Translations under genes and position numbers: made by a program
Notes under the pieces: model-generated
Seen by the model: the letters and a program-made list of their open reading frames with translations, nothing else
Told to the model about the DNA's origin: nothing
Databases searched by the model: none
Source of the DNA: Pseudomonas sp. GD03919
GTDB lineage: Bacteria; Pseudomonadota; Gammaproteobacteria; Pseudomonadales; Pseudomonadaceae
Direction of reading: 5' to 3'
Length of the DNA stretch: 64,000 nucleotides
Assembly: GCF_029814935.1 (NCBI RefSeq)
Contig: NZ_CP104582.1
Location: forward strand, 4,216,001-4,280,000
In this document: positions 19,646 through 28,299 of the stretch, in pieces
Layout of the letters: each line of letters starts with the position of its first letter
Position numbering within the stretch: the first letter of the stretch is position 1

Positions 19646-20743
19646 ATGACCACGCTGAACACCACACCACGCGCCGATGGTTTCCACATGCCTGCCGAAT
19701 GGGCGCCGCACAGCCAGACCTGGATGGTCTGGCCCGAGCGTCCGGACAACTGGCGCAACGGCGGCAAGCCGGCGCAGGCGGCCTTCACCGCCGTGGCCAA
19801 GGCCATCGCCCAGTTCGAGCCGGTGACCGTCTGCGTCAGCGCCGCGCAGTATGAAAATGCCCGCGCCCGCCTGGACGACGACAACATCCGTCTGGTGGAA
19901 ATCACCACCGACGACGCCTGGGTACGCGATACCGGGCCGACCTTCGTGATCAACGACAGCGGCGACGTGCGCGGCGTGGACTGGGCCTTCAATGCCTGGG
20001 GCGGCTTCGACGGCGGCCTGTACTGGCCCTGGTTGCGTGATGATCAGGTGGCGCGCAAGATCCTTGAGATCGAAGGCTGCAAGCGCTACCGCACCGAAGG
20101 TTTCGTGCTCGAAGGCGGCTCGATCCATGTCGACGGCGAAGGCACCCTGATCACCACCGAAGAGTGCCTGCTGAACAAGAACCGCAACCCGCACCTGTCG
20201 CGTGAAGAGATCGAGGCTGTGCTGCGCGAACACCTGGCCATCGACACGGTGATCTGGCTGCCGGACGGCCTGTACAACGACGAGACCGACGGCCACGTCG
20301 ACAACTTCTGCTGCTATGTGCGCCCCGGCGAGGTGCTGCTGGCCTGGACTGACGATGCCAACGACCCCAACTACCCGCGCTGCCAGGCCGCCATGCGCGT
20401 GCTGGAAAACGCACGCGACGCCAAAGGCCGCCAGCTGACCGTGCACAAGATGCCAATACCGGGCCCACTGCACGCCACTGCCGAAGAGTGCGCCGGCGTC
20501 GACATGGTCGAAGGCAGCCAGGAGCGCAGCCCGGACGTGCGCCTGGCCGGCTCCTACGTCAACTTCCTCATCGTCAACGGCGGCATCGTCGCGCCCAGCT
20601 TCGATGACCCGAAGGACGAAGAGGCGCGCTCCATCCTGGAGAGCGTGTTCCCCGAGCATCGCGTGGTGATGGTGCCGGGCCGCGAGATCCTGCTCGGCGG
20701 CGGCAATATCCATTGCATCACCCAGCAACAGCCCAAAGGCTAG
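19646..20743 (+). CDS. aguA: Agmatine deiminase AguA
   Basis: Guanidino-group-modifying enzyme that converts agmatine to N-carbamoylputrescine and ammonia. 365 residues with the catalytic Cys near the C-terminus ([12 protein letters not shown]357), the W-V-R-D-T-G-P substrate motif and H/D in GHVDNFCCY. Start ATG 19646 has AGGTGA six bases upstream. Its product feeds AguB; putrescine then enters the SpuB/SpuI and SpuC routes. Expression from the aguB promoter must pass the strong stem between the two genes. Confidence 0.96.
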   Translation: MTTLNTTPRADGFHMPAEWAPHSQTWMVWPERPDNWRNGGKPAQAAFTAVAKAIAQFEPVTVCVSAAQYENARARLDDDNIRLVEITTDDAWVRDTGPTFVINDSGDVRGVDWAFNAWGGFDGGLYWPWLRDDQVARKILEIEGCKRYRTEGFVLEGGSIHVDGEGTLITTEECLLNKNRNPHLSREEIEAVLREHLAIDTVIWLPDGLYNDETDGHVDNFCCYVRPGEVLLAWTDDANDPNYPRCQAAMRVLENARDAKGRQLTVHKMPIPGPLHATAEECAGVDMVEGSQERSPDVRLAGSYVNFLIVNGGIVAPSFDDPKDEEARSILESVFPEHRVVMVPGREILLGGGNIHCITQQQPKG

Positions 20744-20780
20744 CGCGCCAACTCCGGCGGGAGTCACTCGCCGCCCACGA

Positions 20781-20816
20781 AACGACAACGCCCGGCATAT
20801 GCCGGGCGTTGTCGTT
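20781..20816. terminator. Perfect 36-bp palindrome, bidirectional terminator
   Basis: AACGACAACGCCCGGCAT is followed at once by its exact reverse complement, between the convergent aguA and cytochrome c peroxidase genes. The GC-rich centre with T-containing flanks on both strands suits a shared terminator. Confidence 0.75.
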
Positions 20817-20825
20817 AGCGCCAAC

Positions 20826-21815
20826 TCACTCGAACGGCTGCGGCCTTGGCGTATCGTTGTTCGACGGCGGCAGGATCGGCAGGGCAAAACTCGGCTGCTC
20901 ACCGGTCAGGGTCTTGAGAAAGGCGGTGATCTTGCCAATCTCCTCCTCGCTCAGCTTACGACCCAACTGCAAGCGCGCCATGATGTCTACAGACTCTTCC
21001 AGCTTCCAGTAAGCGCCGTCATGGAAATAGGGATAGGTCAGCTCGACGTTGCGCAGGGTCGGCACCTTGAACTTGAAGCGGTCGGCGTCCTTGCCGGTCA
21101 GACCAGCCACACCCTCGGCTGGGTTGCTGGTTTCATAGGGTTCGACCAGGCCCATCTTCTGGAACGAGTTGCCGCCCAGCGCCGGACCGTTGTGGCACGC
21201 CACGCAGCCGATGGACTTGAACAGCTCGTAGCCCTCCAGTTCGACCTGGGTGATGGCCTGCTGGTCACCCTTGAGCCACAGGTCGAAGCGCGAATTGGGC
21301 GTAACCAGAGTCTTTTCGAACTCGGCAATGGCGTCGGTCACTTCATCAAGAGTGATTTCGTCGGTCTTGTACACGGCCTTGAACGACTCGCGGTACTGCG
21401 GGATAGAGCGCAGCACGTCGATGGCCAGAATATGGGTGAAGGCCATCTCCATCGGGTTGGCGATAGGGCCGGCAGCCTGCTCCTTGAGGTCGGCGGCGCG
21501 GCCATCCCAGAACTGCGCGAGGTTGAGGCTGGAATTGAGTACGGTGGGCGAGTTGATCGGCCCCTGCTGCCAGTTGTGACCGATGGAGCTGGGCAGGTTA
21601 TCGCTGCCACCCATCGACAGGTTGTGGCAGGAGTTGCAGGAAATAAACCCCGAGCGCGACAGGCGCGGGTCGAAGAACAGCTGCTTGCCCAGCTCCACCT
21701 TGGCCGGATCAGTGATCTCGGCCGGTGCGATCGGCTCGACGGGTTCGTTGGCCGGTAGATTGGCCCAGGCGCTGGCGCCCAGGCACAACCCGGCCAGCAG
21801 GCTCAGAGTGCGCAT
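20826..21815 (-). CDS. ccpA: Di-haem cytochrome c peroxidase
   Basis: Periplasmic enzyme that reduces hydrogen peroxide with electrons from c-type cytochromes or azurin. The 329-residue precursor has a signal peptide (cleavage near AWA-NLP) and two haem c motifs, CNSCH (60-64) and CVACH (204-208). They sit in the usual low-potential peroxidatic N-terminal and high-potential C-terminal domains. The distal Met for the second haem is plausibly in the SVDIMARL region. A perfect ANR/FNR box about 70 bases upstream predicts oxygen-limited induction. It is also named ccpR in pseudomonads. Confidence 0.95.
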   Translation of the reverse strand: MRTLSLLAGLCLGASAWANLPANEPVEPIAPAEITDPAKVELGKQLFFDPRLSRSGFISCNSCHNLSMGGSDNLPSSIGHNWQQGPINSPTVLNSSLNLAQFWDGRAADLKEQAAGPIANPMEMAFTHILAIDVLRSIPQYRESFKAVYKTDEITLDEVTDAIAEFEKTLVTPNSRFDLWLKGDQQAITQVELEGYELFKSIGCVACHNGPALGGNSFQKMGLVEPYETSNPAEGVAGLTGKDADRFKFKVPTLRNVELTYPYFHDGAYWKLEESVDIMARLQLGRKLSEEEIGKITAFLKTLTGEQPSFALPILPPSNNDTPRPQPFE

Positions 21816-21885
21816 GTATGTGTCTCCTCAGGTATTGGCTGTTCTGGTTATGCCTCGACCATGCCCAGCGCAAACCCGGGTCGAC

Positions 21886-21899
21886 TTGATCTAAATCAA
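21886..21899 (-). promoter_or_regulatory. ANR/FNR box upstream of ccpA
   Basis: TTGATCTAAATCAA matches the consensus TTGAT-N4-ATCAA exactly. It is centred about 77 bases upstream of the ccpA start, compatible with class II activation (around -41.5) and a 30-base leader. Confidence 0.85.
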
Positions 21900-21932
21900 A
21901 CCGCACATGCATGCCACCTCAGTGGATATGTT

Positions 21933-22121
21933 TCATTTCATTTTGCAGGTGCTGATTCCCAACAACGGATACGCCGGGCAGAAGCGAAAGATGCCAGTCG
22001 CCAGCGGCACCACACCGATCCAGCCCCACAGGCCGATGACACCGGCCAGGCTCAGGGCAATGAGGATCAGGCCTGCAGCGATACGCAGACTGCGGTCGAG
22101 CGTTCCAACATTGGCTTTCAT
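21933..22121 (-). CDS. YgaP-type small inner-membrane protein (DUF2892)
   Basis: 62 residues forming two membrane helices (LRIAAGLILIALSLAGVIG and GVVPLATGIFRFCPAYPLLG) with the DUF2892 signature CPAYPLLGI and a terminal Cys (STCKMK). The start is ATG 22121 with GGAGAACC upstream; the open frame to 22274 is inside the neighbouring gene. In E. coli YgaP this domain follows a rhodanese domain; here it stands alone. As the last gene of an ArsR/YeeE-YedE operon it probably acts in sulfane-sulfur handling. That is inferred from context. Confidence 0.8.
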   Translation of the reverse strand: MKANVGTLDRSLRIAAGLILIALSLAGVIGLWGWIGVVPLATGIFRFCPAYPLLGISTCKMK

Positions 22122-22135
22122 CGAGGTTCTCCAGG

Positions 22136-22555
22136 TCAACGTCCGCGCCGGCCTTCCAGCGCAGTAAAGATCAGCATCCCGGCGAGCATCGCCGCGACGA
22201 ACAGCAACACCTGCCAGTGCCCGGTCAACAGGATGGCCACGGCCGGCCCCGGACAGATGCCGGCAATCCCCCAACCGACGCCGAACAGCAGGCTGCCGCC
22301 AATCAGGCGAGCATCGACATCACGACGCGTCGGCAACTGCATGGCGCCGCCCAGCAAGGCTCGGGCACGCCGCTGCGCCAAACTCAACGGCAGCGCGGCG
22401 ACAGCAATGGCGCCAATCATCACCAGCGCCAGCGACGGATCCCAATGACCGGCCAGATCAAGAAAAGCCAGCACCTTGGCCGGATCGGCCATGCCCGCCA
22501 GCAGCAGGCCCAGGCCAAACAGCAGGCCACAGGTGAATGCACTGAGTCTGGCCAT
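22136..22555 (-). CDS. YeeE/YedE-type membrane protein, DUF6691 half
   Basis: 139 residues, about four membrane helices, with FGVGWGIAGICPGPA, the conserved Cys-containing loop of the YeeE/YedE (thiosulfate/sulfur transporter-like) family. Start ATG 22555 has GGAGG six bases upstream and lies three bases after the stop of its partner half. Two half-size proteins like these correspond to one full-length YeeE. Known relatives import thiosulfate or related sulfur species; the substrate here is not proven. Confidence 0.82.
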   Translation of the reverse strand: MARLSAFTCGLLFGLGLLLAGMADPAKVLAFLDLAGHWDPSLALVMIGAIAVAALPLSLAQRRARALLGGAMQLPTRRDVDARLIGGSLLFGVGWGIAGICPGPAVAILLTGHWQVLLFVAAMLAGMLIFTALEGRRGR

Positions 22556-22557
22556 GT

Positions 22558-22992
22558 TCAGCCTCCCAGGAGATGACGCAGGACAAAGACCGTGGCGAAG
22601 CCCGTCGCCATGAAACACAGGGTTGCCAGCAGCGAGCGCGGCGATAGCCGGGAAATGCCGCAAACGCCATGACCACTGGTACAGCCCGAGCCATATCGCG
22701 TGCCGATACCGACCAGCAGCCCGGCGACGATCAGGCCCAGGCTCTCCGCCTCGAAATCAATGGGCGGCAGTGCCACGAATACACCCCAGAGCAAGGGTGC
22801 CAGCAGCAGACCAAGGAGAAATGCGGCCTTTTCCCCACGTCCTTCCGCGCCGCGCTGCAGCAGGCTGCCAAGCAGGCCGCTGATGCCAGCCACGCGGCCA
22901 TTGAGCAGCGCGAACAGCGAGGCCGCCAGACCGATCAGGGCGCCGCCAGCCAGGGCACTCCAGGGCGTGAAACTGACCCAGTCGATGGTCAT
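22558..22992 (-). CDS. YeeE/YedE-type membrane protein, N-terminal half
   Basis: 144 residues with several hydrophobic helices and the motif GSGCTSGHGVCG, the Cys pair typical of YeeE/YedE sulfur transporters. The start overlaps the stop of the ArsR gene (ATGA), so the regulator, both transporter halves and the DUF2892 gene form a tight operon. It likely carries thiosulfate or persulfide sulfur across the inner membrane together with the next gene. Confidence 0.83.
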   Translation of the reverse strand: MTIDWVSFTPWSALAGGALIGLAASLFALLNGRVAGISGLLGSLLQRGAEGRGEKAAFLLGLLLAPLLWGVFVALPPIDFEAESLGLIVAGLLVGIGTRYGSGCTSGHGVCGISRLSPRSLLATLCFMATGFATVFVLRHLLGG

Positions 22993-23303
22993 TGTCGATC
23001 CTCACAGAACAGCCGATACAGCGTCTCGATCACCGCCAGCGCGGCCGGGCTGCTGATGCGGTAGAAGATCTGCTTGCCGTCACGGCGAGTATCCACCAGC
23101 CCCTCGCGACGCAGCACGGCGAGCTGTTGCGACAACGTCGGCTGTTGAATGCCGAGCAATGCCTCCAGCTCACTGACATTGCGCTCGCCCTGCGACAGTT
23201 GACAGAGCAGCAACAGACGATCCGGATTGGCCAGCGCCTTGAGCAACTGCCCGGCAGCGTCGGCATTGGCACGCAGTTGCTGGATATCGATGGATTCGTC
23301 CAT
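22989..23303 (-). CDS. ArsR-family regulator, BigR/YgaV/SqrR persulfide-sensor type
   Basis: 104-residue winged-helix repressor (helix-turn-helix about 44-70: VSELEALLGIQQPTLSQQLA). It has exactly two cysteines, C34 in LLLLCQLS and C100 in LYRLFC, matching the positions of the dithiol pair that forms a tetrasulfide in BigR, YgaV and SqrR. ArsR metal sites are absent. It leads the YeeE-YedE-DUF2892 operon, as expected for autoregulated reactive-sulfur sensing. Ligand specificity is inferred from the family. Confidence 0.85.
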   Translation of the reverse strand: MDESIDIQQLRANADAAGQLLKALANPDRLLLLCQLSQGERNVSELEALLGIQQPTLSQQLAVLRREGLVDTRRDGKQIFYRISSPAALAVIETLYRLFCEDRQ

Positions 23304-23318
23304 GCAACACCTTCACTT

Positions 23319-23347
23319 AATACAATATGTATTTTTATATACTGTAT
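23319..23347 (-). promoter_or_regulatory. Candidate ArsR/BigR operator
   Basis: AATACAATATGTATT holds an inverted repeat AATAC/GTATT, followed by TATATACTGTATT with a further half-site. This AT-rich patch is 16-44 bases upstream of the regulator start, where a self-repressing ArsR dimer would bind over the promoter. Confidence 0.55.
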
Positions 23348-23429
23348 TTCTTGAAAGTGTTGGCAATACGACGAACGGTCATCCGGGCTATATGGCTGAA
23401 AACGACAGCGCGCCATACGCCAGAAATGC

Positions 23430-23453
23430 GAAAACCCGCCTTGGCGGGTTTTC
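23430..23453 (-). terminator. Terminator downstream of gcvH
   Basis: GAAAACCCGCC TT GGCGGGTTTTC: a perfect 11-bp stem with a T-run on either strand, 18 bases after the gcvH stop. Confidence 0.8.
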
Positions 23454-23470
23454 TCAGTGTTGCGGATGAA

Positions 23471-23860
23471 TCAGGCGTCGGCGTCAGCGGCGGCCTGATA
23501 GGCTGCGGCATCGAGCAGCTTGTCCAGCTCGCTGACGGCGCTCGGCTTGAGCTTGAAGAACCAACTGCCGTATGGATCGCTGTTGACGCTCTCCGGGCTG
23601 TCCGTCAGGGCTTCGTTGATGGCGATCACTTCGCCGCCAACCGGGGCATAGATGTCGGAAGCGGCCTTGACCGACTCCACCACGCCGGCTTCCTGACCGG
23701 CGTTCAGTTGCTTGCCGACTTCCGGCAGCTCGATGAACACCACATCGCCGAGGGCTTCCTGGGCGTGGTCGGAAATGCCCACGGTCACGCTACCGTCAGC
23801 CTCCAGACGAGCCCATTCGTGGCTGGCGGCGTAACGCAGATCGGCGGGGATATTGCTCAT
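23471..23860 (-). CDS. gcvH: Glycine cleavage system H protein
   Basis: Lipoyl carrier of the glycine cleavage complex; it shuttles the aminomethyl group between P, T and L proteins. 129 residues, with the lipoylation lysine in VESVKAASD (K65) in the usual hairpin. It is followed by a strong terminator, so the local unit is gcvT-gcvH only. The P protein (gcvP), adjacent in P. aeruginosa, is not in this window. Confidence 0.95.
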   Translation of the reverse strand: MSNIPADLRYAASHEWARLEADGSVTVGISDHAQEALGDVVFIELPEVGKQLNAGQEAGVVESVKAASDIYAPVGGEVIAINEALTDSPESVNSDPYGSWFFKLKPSAVSELDKLLDAAAYQAAADADA

Positions 23861-23955
23861 GTGTCTTTCCTCGTAAGCGATGACGGCAGGTGGGCCGTCA
23901 GGACAATTTAGCAGGCCGCGGCAGGAGGGGAAGCCAGCGCCGCGACCAAAAAAAT

Positions 23956-25050
23956 TCAGATAAGGGTTTTGCCGTTACGCACAAAACCTGGCCTAACAAC
24001 CCGCACCGGGTACCACTTGCCGCGGATTTCCACCTCGGCACGGTCCCCGGTCGCTGCCGGCACACGCGCCAGCGCGATGGATTTGTTCAGCGTAGGCGAG
24101 AAGCTGCCGCTGGTGATCTCACCCTCGCCGATGCCATCTACACGCACCACCTGATGTGCGCGCAGCACACCGCGCTCTTCCAGCACCAGGCCAACCAGCT
24201 TGCTCGGGCAACCGGCAGCGCGCTGCGCCTCCAGCGCCGGGCGGCCGATGAAGTCGCGCTCGGCTGGCTCCCAGGCGATGGTCCAGGCCATGTTGGCAGC
24301 CAGCGGGCTGACCTGCTCGTCCATGTCCTGGCCATACAGGTTCATGCCCGCTTCCAGGCGTAGGGTGTCACGCGCGCCTAGACCAATCGGCGAAATACCG
24401 GCACCGACCAGATCGTTGAAAAAAGACACCACCTCTGCGGCCGGCAGCACGATCTCCAGACCATCCTCGCCGGTATAACCCGTACGCGCGATGAACCAGT
24501 CACCCTCTGGCAGCCCCTGGAACGGCTTGAGTTCGTGGATCAACGCGGCACGTGCCTGGGTCAGCAGCTCGGCGACACGCGAGCGGGCCTTCGGCCCCTG
24601 AATGGCGAGCATGGCGAGGTCGCGTCGTTCGCTCAGCTGCACATCGAAATCGCCCGCCTGCGCGTGCATCCACGCCAGGTCCTTGTCACGCGTACCGGCG
24701 TTGACCACCAGACGGTAACTCTGCTCGGAAGAGGAGCCGGTGAGATAGACGATCAAGTCGTCGATCACCCCGCCCTGCTCGTTGAGCATGGCGCTGTACA
24801 GCGCCTTGCCAGGCGTCTGCAAGCGCGCCACGTCATTGGCCAGCAGGCGCTGCAGGTAGGCCTGCGCCTGCTCACCGCTGACGTCCACCACACACATGTG
24901 CGAGACATCGAATACGCCGCACTCGCGGCGCACCTGATGATGTTCCTCGACTTGCGAACCATAGTGCAGCGGCATGTCCCAGCCGCCGAAATCCACCATC
25001 TTGGCCCCCAACGCCACATGCAGGTCATAGAGGGGGGTGCGCTGTCCCAT
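23956..25050 (-). CDS. gcvT: Glycine cleavage system aminomethyltransferase (T protein)
   Basis: Tetrahydrofolate-dependent enzyme that takes the aminomethyl arm from H protein, releasing ammonia and 5,10-methylene-THF. 364 residues; the N-terminal folate domain ([13 protein letters not shown]) and the conserved [12 protein letters not shown] segment are present. Start ATG 25050 has AAGGAG eight bases upstream. A degenerate repeat element (copy E) lies 42 bases upstream, within the leader or promoter. I see no glycine riboswitch-like sequence ahead of it. Confidence 0.95.
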   Translation of the reverse strand: MGQRTPLYDLHVALGAKMVDFGGWDMPLHYGSQVEEHHQVRRECGVFDVSHMCVVDVSGEQAQAYLQRLLANDVARLQTPGKALYSAMLNEQGGVIDDLIVYLTGSSSEQSYRLVVNAGTRDKDLAWMHAQAGDFDVQLSERRDLAMLAIQGPKARSRVAELLTQARAALIHELKPFQGLPEGDWFIARTGYTGEDGLEIVLPAAEVVSFFNDLVGAGISPIGLGARDTLRLEAGMNLYGQDMDEQVSPLAANMAWTIAWEPAERDFIGRPALEAQRAAGCPSKLVGLVLEERGVLRAHQVVRVDGIGEGEITSGSFSPTLNKSIALARVPAATGDRAEVEIRGKWYPVRVVRPGFVRNGKTLI

Positions 25051-25091
25051 GGGTAAATCTCCTTCCGGGCTTGGCGAAGCGATTCAGCCCC

Positions 25092-25223
25092 GAGAAACTA
25101 GCTGCGTTGCCATTGCTGCGTTGCAGGCAAGCTCGAAATGCTCATGTGCAAAAGCACACTCCGCTTTCTCGCTTGCCCGCGCCTTGCACTGGCGGCCTCG
25201 CTTACGTTTCTCAGCAGCCTGCC
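25092..25223. mobile_element. Degenerate copy E of the TA/TIR element family
   Basis: GAAACTAGCTGCGTTGCCAT...CGAAATGCTCATGTGC... and ...GCCTCGCTTACGTTTCTC follow the same order of conserved blocks as copies A, B and C, with many substitutions. The terminal GCAGGC is partly kept on the right (CAGCAGCCTGCC). Confidence 0.55.
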
Positions 25224-25294
25224 GGGTTACCTCGGCTCGCGAATGGCGCGCATTGTAGCCGCATGCGTCCGGGGGGTCATCCTGGCTTCAGGTC

Positions 25295-25349
25295 GTAGGG
25301 CGGGTGCAACCCGCCATGCCCCGACACTGGCGGGTTGCACCCGCCCTAC
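25295..25349 (-). terminator. 22-bp inverted repeat after the iron permease gene
   Basis: GTAGGGCGGGTGCAACCCGC.. (25295-25316) and its exact complement (25328-25349) around an 11-base loop, 14 bases past the permease stop. A likely terminator and a member of the GTAGGG palindrome family. Confidence 0.65.
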
Positions 25350-25362
25350 ATCGTTGTCTTGA

Positions 25363-26979
25363 TCAACCGAAACCGCGAGCCGAACGGCGGATCAGCAGGA
25401 TCACCGGCAACAGGCCGACCAGCACCAGGGTCAGCGCCGGCAGCGAGGCGCGTGCCCATTCGCCTTCGCTGGTCATTTCAAATACCCGTACCGACAGCGT
25501 GTCCCAGCCGAACGGGCGCATCAGCAGGGTAGCCGGCATTTCCTTGAGCACGTCGACGAATACCAGCAGCGCGGCCGACAGGGTGCCTGGCAGCAGCAGC
25601 GGCAGATAGACCTTGAAGAACAGCCCGAAGCTGCCAACACCGAGGCTGCGCGACGCCTCCGGCAGCGACGGACGAATCCGCGCCAGGCTGGTTTCCAGCG
25701 GCCCGAATGCCACGGCCATGAAGCGGATCAGATAGGCCACCAGCAGCGCCGTGAGGCTACCCATCAGCAGCGGCTTGCCGGCTCCACCCAGTGCCGTGGA
25801 TAGCGGAATCACCAGTTCACGATCAAGGAAACTGAAGGCCAACATGATCGCCACCGCCAGCACCGAACCGGGCAAGGCATAACCGAGGTTGCCCAACGCC
25901 ACACCGAAACGCACGCCGCGATTCGGCGCCTGACGCCGGGCAAAGGCCAGCAACATGGCCACGCTCACCGTGATCAGCGCCGCCATACCGCCCAGGTAAA
26001 GGGTATGCAGGATCAGCCCGGCGTATCGCTCATCGAGGTCGAAGCGACCGCGCTGCCAGAACCAGGCCAGCAGTTGCAGCAGCGGGATGACGAAGGCGCA
26101 GGCGAATACCAGACCGCACCAGGCGCTGGCGGCGAAGGCCTTCCAGCCGTGCAGGTGATACAGCGCCTGGCCACGGGGCCGCTCGCTGGCCGGCCGCGCC
26201 GCACCACGCGCACGACGCTCGCCATAAAGCACCAGGGCGACGGCCAGCAGCAGCAGGCTGGCCAATTGCGTGGCGCTGGTCAGGCTGTAGAAGCTGTACC
26301 AGGTCTTGTAGATCGCCGTGGTGAAGGTGTCGAAATTGAACACCGACACCGCACCGAAATCGGCCAGGGTTTCCATGATCGCCAACGCCAGACCGGCACC
26401 GATGGCTGGCCGCGCCATTGGCAGCGCCACCCGCCAGAACGCCTGCCAGGGGCTTTGCCCGAGCACCCGGGCCGCCTCCATCAAGCCCTTGCCCTGAGCC
26501 AGAAACGCGCCACGGGCGAGCAGATAGACGTAGGGGTAGAACACCAGCACCAAAACGATGATCACGCCGCCAGTGGAGCGCACGCGGGGCAAACGAAAGC
26601 CGCTGCCGAACCATTCGCGCAGCAGCGTCTGCACCGGGCCGGCGAAATCCAGCAAGCCGACGAAGACGAAGGCCAGCACGTAGGCAGGAATGGCGAAGGG
26701 CAGCATCAGCGCCCAATCCAGCCAACGCCGACCGGGAAATTCGCAGAGGCTGGTGAGCCAGGCCAGGCTGACGCCCAACAGCGTCACACCCACACCAACG
26801 CCTATCACCAGGGTCAGCGTGTTGCCGATCAGCCGCGTCATCTGCGTTTGCCACAGGTGCGACCAGATCTGCTGGTCGACCTCATGCCAGCTCAGCAGCA
26901 ATACCGACAACGGCATCAGCACCAGAACGGCGACGGCCAGGACGATGGGGTACCAGCGACGCTGGACAGGATGCGGCAC
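25363..26979 (-). CDS. fbpB: Iron(III) ABC transporter permease, FbpB-type
   Basis: 538-residue double-domain permease (two sets of about six helices with two EAA-type loops, EAARVLGQSPWQAFWRVALP and EASRSLGVGSFGLFFKVYLP), as in FbpB/SfuB ferric importers. I chose GTG 26979 because GAGGA lies seven bases upstream and the upstream frame includes repeat DNA. It follows the binding-protein gene after 208 bases holding two hairpins. No ATPase gene is adjacent, so FbpC must be encoded elsewhere or shared. Confidence 0.88.
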   Translation of the reverse strand: MPHPVQRRWYPIVLAVAVLVLMPLSVLLLSWHEVDQQIWSHLWQTQMTRLIGNTLTLVIGVGVGVTLLGVSLAWLTSLCEFPGRRWLDWALMLPFAIPAYVLAFVFVGLLDFAGPVQTLLREWFGSGFRLPRVRSTGGVIIVLVLVFYPYVYLLARGAFLAQGKGLMEAARVLGQSPWQAFWRVALPMARPAIGAGLALAIMETLADFGAVSVFNFDTFTTAIYKTWYSFYSLTSATQLASLLLLAVALVLYGERRARGAARPASERPRGQALYHLHGWKAFAASAWCGLVFACAFVIPLLQLLAWFWQRGRFDLDERYAGLILHTLYLGGMAALITVSVAMLLAFARRQAPNRGVRFGVALGNLGYALPGSVLAVAIMLAFSFLDRELVIPLSTALGGAGKPLLMGSLTALLVAYLIRFMAVAFGPLETSLARIRPSLPEASRSLGVGSFGLFFKVYLPLLLPGTLSAALLVFVDVLKEMPATLLMRPFGWDTLSVRVFEMTSEGEWARASLPALTLVLVGLLPVILLIRRSARGFG

Positions 26980-27005
26980 GCGGATTCCTCGATTACACAA
27001 ATGAC

Positions 27006-27029
27006 GACGCCCCGACCAGGCGGGGCGTC
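27006..27029 (-). terminator. Hairpin between fbpA and fbpB
   Basis: GACGCCCCG / CGGGGCGTC arms around a short loop, 27 bases upstream of the fbpB start. It may attenuate transcription into the permease. Confidence 0.5.
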
Positions 27030-27069
27030 GCAGTATAACGGCAGCGGCGCGGATCACCGAAGGTACGAT

Positions 27070-27183
27070 GATCGTTCCCACGCTCCGCGCGGGAATGCAG
27101 CGCTCGACGCTCCAGCGTCAGAGCCAACAGGCGTGACGCGGGCGTCACGGGCGACGCACCCACGCCGGAGCGTGGGCACGATC
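27070..27183. repeat. 114-bp inverted-repeat unit downstream of fbpA
   Basis: Outer arms GATCGTTCCCACGCTCC and GGAGCGTGGGCACGATC (one mismatch) enclose about 80 bases with a further inner repeat (GTGACGC / GCGTCAC). It starts four bases after the fbpA stop. It has no second copy in the window but has the form of a dispersed intergenic element. Confidence 0.6.
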
Positions 27184-27187
27184 CCCG

Positions 27188-28189
27188 TTACTGCCAGCCG
27201 GCGCGATCCATCAGCATGGTCGCTTCGGCCTGACGCTTGCCGGCCACTTCGGTAGCAACCGAGTCAGCCTTGAAGGTACCCCAGGCCGCTACTTCCTTGG
27301 ACGGTGCCACGGCCGGGTTGGCCGGGAATTCCTGGTTGACGCCGGCGAAGATGCTCTGCGCTTCCGGGGTGGTCATCCACTCCAGCAGCTTCCTGGCCTG
27401 CTCGGCGTGCGGCGCATGCTTGGTCACGCCGGCACCGGCCAGGTTGACGTGTACGCCACGGTCGTTCTGGTTCGGCCAGAACGGCTTCACTTTCAGATCC
27501 GGCTGCTGCTTGTGCAGACGACCGTAGTAATAGGTGTTGGTGATACCCACGTCGCACTGGCCGGCGTCGATGGCCTGCAGCAGCGCGGTGTCATCCGGGA
27601 ATACGTCGGTGGCCAGGTTGTTGACCCAACCCTTGACGATTTCTTCGGTCTTCTCGGCGCCGTGGGCTTCGATCAGGGTAGCGGTCAGCGACTGGTTGTA
27701 GACCTTCTTGCTGGTGCGCAGGCACAGACGGCCTTCCCAGTTCTTGTCGGCCAGGGCTTCGTAGGTGGACAGCTCCTCCGGCTTGACGCGCTCGGTGGAG
27801 TAGAAAATCGTCCGTGCGCGCAGCGACAGGCCAGTCCAGCTGTCGGTGCTGGAACGGTACTGAGCGGGGATGTTGGCATCGATCACGGCGGACTTGGTCG
27901 GCTGCAGCACGCCTTCCTGCTCGGCCTGCCAGAGGTTGCCAGCGTCGACGGTAATCAGCAGGTCAGCCGGGGTGTTGGCACCTTCGGCCTTGAGACGGGC
28001 GATCAGCGGGGCTTCCTTGTCGGTGATGAACTTCACCTTGACCCCGGTCTTCTCGGTATAGAGATCGAATACCGGCTTGATCAGCTCATCGATACGGGCG
28101 GAATAGACCACCACTTCATCGGCAGCCTGGACGGCAGTTGCCAGGGTGCTGAGCGTGAATGCAGCGAGAAGCGCGTTGCGAGCCTTCAT
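27188..28189 (-). CDS. fbpA: Periplasmic iron(III)-binding protein, FbpA/FutA-type
   Basis: 333-residue solute-binding protein that captures Fe(III) in the periplasm. Start ATG 28189 ([13 protein letters not shown]) has AGAGG upstream and gives a signal peptide ending near [14 protein letters not shown] opens the mature domain, and the paired iron-ligand tyrosines appear in TNTYYYGR. It is paired with the FbpB-type permease downstream. I see no convincing Fur box in the 110-base upstream gap. Confidence 0.9.
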   Translation of the reverse strand: MKARNALLAAFTLSTLATAVQAADEVVVYSARIDELIKPVFDLYTEKTGVKVKFITDKEAPLIARLKAEGANTPADLLITVDAGNLWQAEQEGVLQPTKSAVIDANIPAQYRSSTDSWTGLSLRARTIFYSTERVKPEELSTYEALADKNWEGRLCLRTSKKVYNQSLTATLIEAHGAEKTEEIVKGWVNNLATDVFPDDTALLQAIDAGQCDVGITNTYYYGRLHKQQPDLKVKPFWPNQNDRGVHVNLAGAGVTKHAPHAEQARKLLEWMTTPEAQSIFAGVNQEFPANPAVAPSKEVAAWGTFKADSVATEVAGKRQAEATMLMDRAGWQ

Positions 28190-28299
28190 GGGACCAGCCT
28201 CTTGTGGATTACAAAGTGGCTGAATAGTAGTGAATGTTATTTGCCTTCTCAACGTAAACAGCAAGACCACACACAGCAGTTATTACAAGTTGCGTCAGC

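Noticed and set aside
25051-25100. Glycine riboswitch upstream of gcvT
   Set aside because: No tandem-aptamer-like conserved segments are visible; the space is taken by the degenerate repeat element.
28190-28299. Fur box upstream of fbpA
   Set aside because: AATAACATTCACTACTATTC shows too little agreement with the 19-bp consensus to call.
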